From Treponema sp. (GTDB lineage Bacteria > Spirochaetota > Spirochaetia > Treponematales > Rectinemataceae), in the NCBI GenBank assembly GCA_012516755.1, contig JAAYWE010000186.1, forward strand, positions 1-9,942: a stretch of 9,942 nt of DNA, written 5' to 3'. Positions 7,263-9,942 of the stretch are shown here, piece after piece; position 1 is the stretch's first letter; each line of letters opens with the position of its first letter. Below the pieces are notes generated by a model that was given only the letters and a program-made list of their open reading frames with translations, was not told the DNA's origin and searched no databases. A program made the translations under genes and the position numbers.

Positions 7263-7523
7263 TTATTGGAAAAATCTGAGCATCCTTACTTTGCCTATTG
7301 CGACTGGCAGTTGGATAGCCCAATAGGTCTTGAGATACAGAGCTGCCTCGCCGACCATGAGTTTAGGCCTGGTTCGGGCTATGGTGAGGTTGGCGTCATC
7401 TATAACTCAAATCTCGAACTGCACGAGCGCAGCCGCCAATCTTAGATGCATGCCAATGTACATGTCTACGCTCTCCATTCCGGCAGGAGCCGAAATGCTC
7501 TTCCAACTGAGAAGATCTATCAT
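7263..7523 (-). pseudogene. Coding-like frame interrupted by one in-frame TGA (possible gene remnant)
   Basis: A - strand frame from ATG 7523 reads MIDLLSWKSISAPAGMESVD and onward for 38 codons to a TGA at 7407-7409. It then continues in the same frame for 47 codons (VIDDANLTIARTRPKLMVGE and onward) to TAA at 7263. Both halves look protein-like, with balanced hydrophobic and charged residues and codon use like neighbouring genes. The frame is open further upstream to 7667, but that part is rich in Arg, Lys, Trp and Cys and looks non-coding. No family is recognised and no clear ribosome binding site precedes the ATG. Most likely a decayed fragment of a gene; a recoded TGA or a chance open frame are the alternatives. 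Confidence 0.25.
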
Positions 7524-7838
7524 TTCGGTAGTCTGATGATTCTTTGCCGGAAACCGGGCTTTGCCTTGCAATCTAGCCTTTTTTTGAAAGCTAGTCGGCC
7601 ACTTCTGTCTTGATTTCCGACAATGCCAACGAAAAGTAACTATACAACCATAAAATATTGCTGTCAAGATTGATATTTAGACTATTTTGCATAACCTATA
7701 TATTTTGGGTCTTCTGGAGATGATTTTTGAAGCAATGTAGTGAATTGCTCGCGAAATATAATAGAACGCATCGATTTGGACTTCTTGCAAAAGACGCTGG
7801 CAAAGCATGCTCTTTTATATGGATGGAGGCGAGTAAAT

Positions 7839-8876
7839 ATGTCACAAAAAAGGAATATCCCGATTCGAAGCAGGGTAGCGAAACCACATGCACCTCAATT
7901 TGCGAGCTTCCTGGCTTTATTCTTGATAATGAACTTACTTGCAGCTTGCTCGCCACCATCGCTTGAGAATAAAATGCTTGGTGATATTCGTCCTCCTATA
8001 GTGCGAGATGCTAAATTAAAAAATGCAAGCGAATTCGAAATAGAATTCGATGAGCAAGTACTTGTTAGCAAGGAAGCTTTTTCCGTCGAGCCGAAAAGAG
8101 TTGCCGCATGCGCAGAGAGTTCAGGCGAAAAGGTATGTGTTAGTCTTGTCCCTCAGCCAGTTCCGGGAGAAAAAGTGATTCTAGCAGGTACTGTTAAGGA
8201 TATGTTCGGGAATAGTACTCATGTTCAAGTCCAATTCAAGGGCTATAATGATAGGCCTGCAGGAATCATTCTGACTGAAGTGCAGGCTGCAAAGAACGCC
8301 TCAAAAAAGTCTCCTCATCGCGATTATGTTGAGTTTCTCGTCAATAAGGGCGGGAATCTAGGTGGCATGTTCGTACAATGGGCAAGTTCTTCGAAGACAA
8401 TGAGATATGACTTCATGCCTTGCGAAGTAAAGGCGGACGAGGTCATTGTGTTGCATCTTGCGCCAGAAGGCCTTCCAGAGGAAAAGGATGAAACAGGAGA
8501 AGATAGGGCGCTCTCCGGAGGCATAGATTCAACTGCTGAAGGAAGGGATTTTTGGTCGGAAGCGGGCGGCCTGCCCGATTCGAGCGGGGCCATTTCTGTT
8601 TTTGAACGAGAGGGCAGTCTTCCCATCGATGGATTATTCTATTCCGAAAGCTCCAAAAGTGGTCCCTTAGATTCTTCAAAGCTCATCGCGATAGTACAAG
8701 GACTTTCAGATGCGGGAGTATGGCCTTCTGCTTCTCCTCTGAAATGGGAAAATGCATTTCTCTGGAAACCTTCGGCTTCTCGACCTTTTATCCGGACATC
8801 GCTATCTGAATTTGGCGCAAGTGCGTGGAAAGTCGGAGAGAGTGGTAGTCAAACGCCAGGCTCTTTTTCTAGATGA
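7839..8876 (+). CDS. Lipoprotein with Ig-like and lamin-tail-like (LTD) domains
   Basis: This is a predicted lipid-anchored envelope protein of 345 residues with unknown function. The start ATG 7839 follows GGAGG (7825-7829) at nine bases. A longer in-frame GTG start at 7740 would bury the signal peptide and has no such site. Residues about 18-37 form a signal peptide ending in the lipobox LLAAC, so Cys37 would be lipidated. Residues about 50-135 resemble a bacterial Ig-like domain of the kind found in surface proteins (DAKLKNASEFEIEFDEQV, then GTVKDMFGNS). From about 141 the sequence IILTEVQ, RDYVEFLVNKGGNLGGMFV and the ending SGSQTPGSFS resemble the start and end of a lamin-tail domain, a beta-sandwich often seen in surface or nuclease-associated proteins. 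The acidic middle (about 205-250) is low in structure. It overlaps the 3' end of thioredoxin by eight bases, tail-to-tail. Domain calls are by eye. Confidence 0.8.
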   Translation: MSQKRNIPIRSRVAKPHAPQFASFLALFLIMNLLAACSPPSLENKMLGDIRPPIVRDAKLKNASEFEIEFDEQVLVSKEAFSVEPKRVAACAESSGEKVCVSLVPQPVPGEKVILAGTVKDMFGNSTHVQVQFKGYNDRPAGIILTEVQAAKNASKKSPHRDYVEFLVNKGGNLGGMFVQWASSSKTMRYDFMPCEVKADEVIVLHLAPEGLPEEKDETGEDRALSGGIDSTAEGRDFWSEAGGLPDSSGAISVFEREGSLPIDGLFYSESSKSGPLDSSKLIAIVQGLSDAGVWPSASPLKWENAFLWKPSASRPFIRTSLSEFGASAWKVGESGSQTPGSFSR

Positions 8877-9192
8877 GATCGCTAAACAACTTTTCGATTT
8901 CATGTCGAGGCATGGCGCCGACTTTTTGGCGAATTGCTTGGCCATCCTTGAATACTATTAACGTCGGAATAGAAATTATGTCATATTGAGAAGCAATTTC
9001 AGCTTCGTTATCTACATTGAGTTTTCCCACCTTGATTTTATCTTTATAAGCCTCAGCGATTTGGGAAATAGATGGTCCGATCATTTTGCAGGGCATGCAC
9101 CAAGCTGCCCAGAAATCGACAAGTACTGGGACTTTCGATTCTAAAACTTCCTTTTTGAAATTCTCTGCGGTCAGGGTAATTTCGGCACTCAT
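8869..9192 (-). CDS. trxA: Thioredoxin with CMPC active site
   Basis: This is a small cytoplasmic disulfide reductase of 107 residues, the usual length for thioredoxin 1. It donates electrons to ribonucleotide reductase, peroxidases and other targets and is recharged by thioredoxin reductase. The fold is complete: VLVDFWAAWCMPCKMIGP (active-site Cys pair near residues 32 and 35), KVGKLNVDNEAEIASQYDI, the cis-proline loop SIPTLIVFKDGQ and the ending VGAMPRHEIEKLFSDLI. The dipeptide between the cysteines is Met-Pro rather than the common Gly-Pro, which may alter redox potential or partner choice. AAAGGAG stands 11 bases before the ATG; another ATG ten bases upstream is out of frame. The stop overlaps the lipoprotein stop on the other strand. 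The upstream region (9193-9433) has only broken frames. Confidence 0.94.
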   Translation of the reverse strand: MSAEITLTAENFKKEVLESKVPVLVDFWAAWCMPCKMIGPSISQIAEAYKDKIKVGKLNVDNEAEIASQYDIISIPTLIVFKDGQAIRQKVGAMPRHEIEKLFSDLI

Positions 9193-9226
9193 TTTTACTC
9201 ATGCTCCTTTGAACATTTGCCTTTCT

Positions 9227-9433
9227 CTATGTTTTGTTCATAGGGAATGCTAATACAAAAATATAATCACCCTTATCATGAAGAGTCAAATTCATAAAAT
9301 CCATAATTGCTACGTCATCCATCGGATCGAGGTATTCCTGCTCGATGAAGTGGCTGATAATGTCATTCTGCAACGCCCCGGTTGTCCGCGTGCTGGCGCA
9401 TTGTGTTGAAGAATCAGGCGATTTCCTCTTTCA
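9227..9433 (-). pseudogene. Broken reading frames between hsdR and thioredoxin
   Basis: An ATG overlaps the hsdR stop (TAATG on the - strand), the usual sign of a coupled downstream gene, but its frame ends after six codons (MKEEIA). The same frame reopens as FFNTMRQHADNRGVAE before another stop. A different - strand frame is open from 9430 to a TAG at 9227 and contains protein-like text (NDIISHFIEQEYLDPMDD, then LHDKGDYIFVLAF). Together these look like a small downstream gene with a nonsense codon and a frameshift, or two fragments joined at an insertion boundary. GC content falls sharply within it, near 9300. No family is recognised. Confidence 0.35.
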
Positions 9434-9942
9434 TTATCCTTTTTCCGTCCAGTCCTTACAGAGAACTTCCGCCTGCTCGAGGACAAGCTCGGTAGCACGT
9501 GCTTGCTTGTCCGGCGGGTAGCCGTATTTTCGAAGAATACGCTTGATATTCACACGCATATGAGCACGGACGTTTTCCCGGACGGTCCAGTCGATGGTGA
9601 TGCTGTTGCGCACCGCCTTAACCAACTCCTGGGCAATCAGCCGCAGCGTGTCGTCGCCGAGTACTTTGACGGCGCTATCGTTAACCTCCAGCGCGTCGTA
9701 GAAGGCTACCTCGTCATCAGTAAGCCCCAGTTTCTCACCTCGCCGGCCCGCCTCGCGCAGGTCCTTCGCCAACGCGATCAACTCTTCGATCACCTGTGTC
9801 GTTTCAATGGCCCGGTTTTGATATTTCTTGATTGCATTCTCAAGAAGCTCTGCAAATGACCGGGCCTGCACCAAGTTCTTCCGCCCGCGTGCCTTGATCT
9901 CGCCTTCCAGAAGCTTGCGCAGCATTTCGACCGCCAAGTTCC
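9434..9942 (-). CDS. hsdR: Type I restriction enzyme R subunit, C-terminal part (5' end beyond right edge)
   Basis: This is the C-terminal helical domain of HsdR, the motor and nuclease subunit of a type I restriction-modification complex that translocates and cuts unmodified foreign DNA. About 168 codons are visible. The sequence NLAVEMLRKLLEGEIKARG, then NLVQARSFAELLENAIKKYQNRAIETTQVIEELI, DDEVAFYDALEVND, TIDWTVRENVRAHMRVNIKRILRKYGYPPDKQ and VLEQAEVLCKDW is highly characteristic of the R-subunit C-terminal domain (DUF3387-like). The frame continues past the right edge; a TTG at 9937 is just an internal codon. The helicase and nuclease domains and any hsdS/hsdM partners would lie to the right, outside the window. 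It is visibly GC-richer (sampled lines 55-63%) than thioredoxin next door (about 37%), consistent with horizontal acquisition. Confidence 0.92.
   Translation of the reverse strand, partial: NLAVEMLRKLLEGEIKARGRKNLVQARSFAELLENAIKKYQNRAIETTQVIEELIALAKDLREAGRRGEKLGLTDDEVAFYDALEVNDSAVKVLGDDTLRLIAQELVKAVRNSITIDWTVRENVRAHMRVNIKRILRKYGYPPDKQARATELVLEQAEVLCKDWTEKG

Larger units (their letters stand above)
6977..7838. other. Long intergenic region between divergent binding-protein and lipoprotein genes
   Basis: About 860 bases contain no convincing intact gene. From left to right there is a ribosome binding site and structured leader for the - strand ABC operon (6977-7200), a candidate - strand promoter (7220-7247), a stop-interrupted coding-like - strand frame (7263-7523), an 8-bp inverted repeat CCGAAATG (7490-7497) / CATTTCGG (7521-7528), a weak hairpin around a T-run (7573-7594), and an AT-rich stretch (7640-7710) suited to a + strand promoter for the lipoprotein gene. 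Small open frames on both strands here show no recognisable domain. Confidence 0.5.

Noticed and set aside
7573..7594. Hairpin CTAGC/GCTAG around a seven-T run
   Set aside because: The stem is only five clean base pairs and the T-run is inside the loop rather than after the stem, so it is not a terminator.
7407..7667. An 86-codon - strand open frame as an intact small gene
   Set aside because: Its first 48 residues look non-coding and it has no good ribosome binding site; only the part from 7523 looks protein-like, and that continues beyond the TGA, so it is better treated as a remnant.
1..9942. tRNA, rRNA, CRISPR array or insertion sequence
   Set aside because: No tRNA- or rRNA-like segment, no regularly spaced repeats, and no transposase or terminal inverted repeats were seen on either strand.

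Overview
The window looks like bacterial chromosome. It holds nine protein-coding genes, two of them cut by the window edges, plus several intergenic structures. The likely host is an anaerobic, spirochaete-like bacterium. That guess rests mainly on a lipoprotein with a lamin-tail-like domain and the overall gene style, so it is weak. Base composition is medium (sampled lines about 37-50% GC), except for a clearly GC-richer patch at the right edge.

Left block, + strand (1-2415): the C-terminal part of a pseudouridine-5'-phosphate glycosidase (psuG), then a FAH-family hydrolase/isomerase, then an AEC-family membrane transporter. The last two are 13 bases apart and probably form a small operon for handling an organic (keto/oxo) acid. 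The true substrate is not visible.

Central block, - strand (6976 down to 2541): a complete binding-protein-dependent ABC importer in the order binding protein, ATPase, fused double permease. It is of the Fe3+/2-aminoethylphosphonate/spermidine-putrescine type. A 9-bp hairpin lies between the binding protein and ATPase genes. A stronger hairpin with a T-run on the - strand closes the operon, facing the AEC gene. The permease carries an unusual helical segment of about 110 residues after its first membrane helix. The binding protein lacks the adjacent tyrosine pair typical of ferric-iron binders, so the cargo is probably not free Fe3+.

Intergenic region 6977-7838: about 860 bases with no convincing intact gene. 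It holds the long leader of the ABC operon, which contains a strong hairpin and a possible pseudoknot. It also holds a coding-like - strand frame interrupted by one in-frame TGA (7263-7523), probably a gene remnant.

Right block (7839-9942): a + strand lipoprotein (Ig-like plus lamin-tail-like domains) runs tail-to-tail into a - strand thioredoxin and overlaps its end by 8 bases. The thioredoxin has the uncommon active site CMPC. Beyond it is a region of broken reading frames, and then the C-terminus of a type I restriction enzyme R subunit (hsdR) running off the right edge. GC content jumps from about 27-37% to 55-63% near 9300, which suggests the restriction-modification locus was acquired horizontally and disrupted whatever lay upstream of thioredoxin.

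No wholly new system is evident. The most interesting items are the permease insertion, the structured leader of the transporter operon, the TGA-interrupted frame and the hsdR junction.
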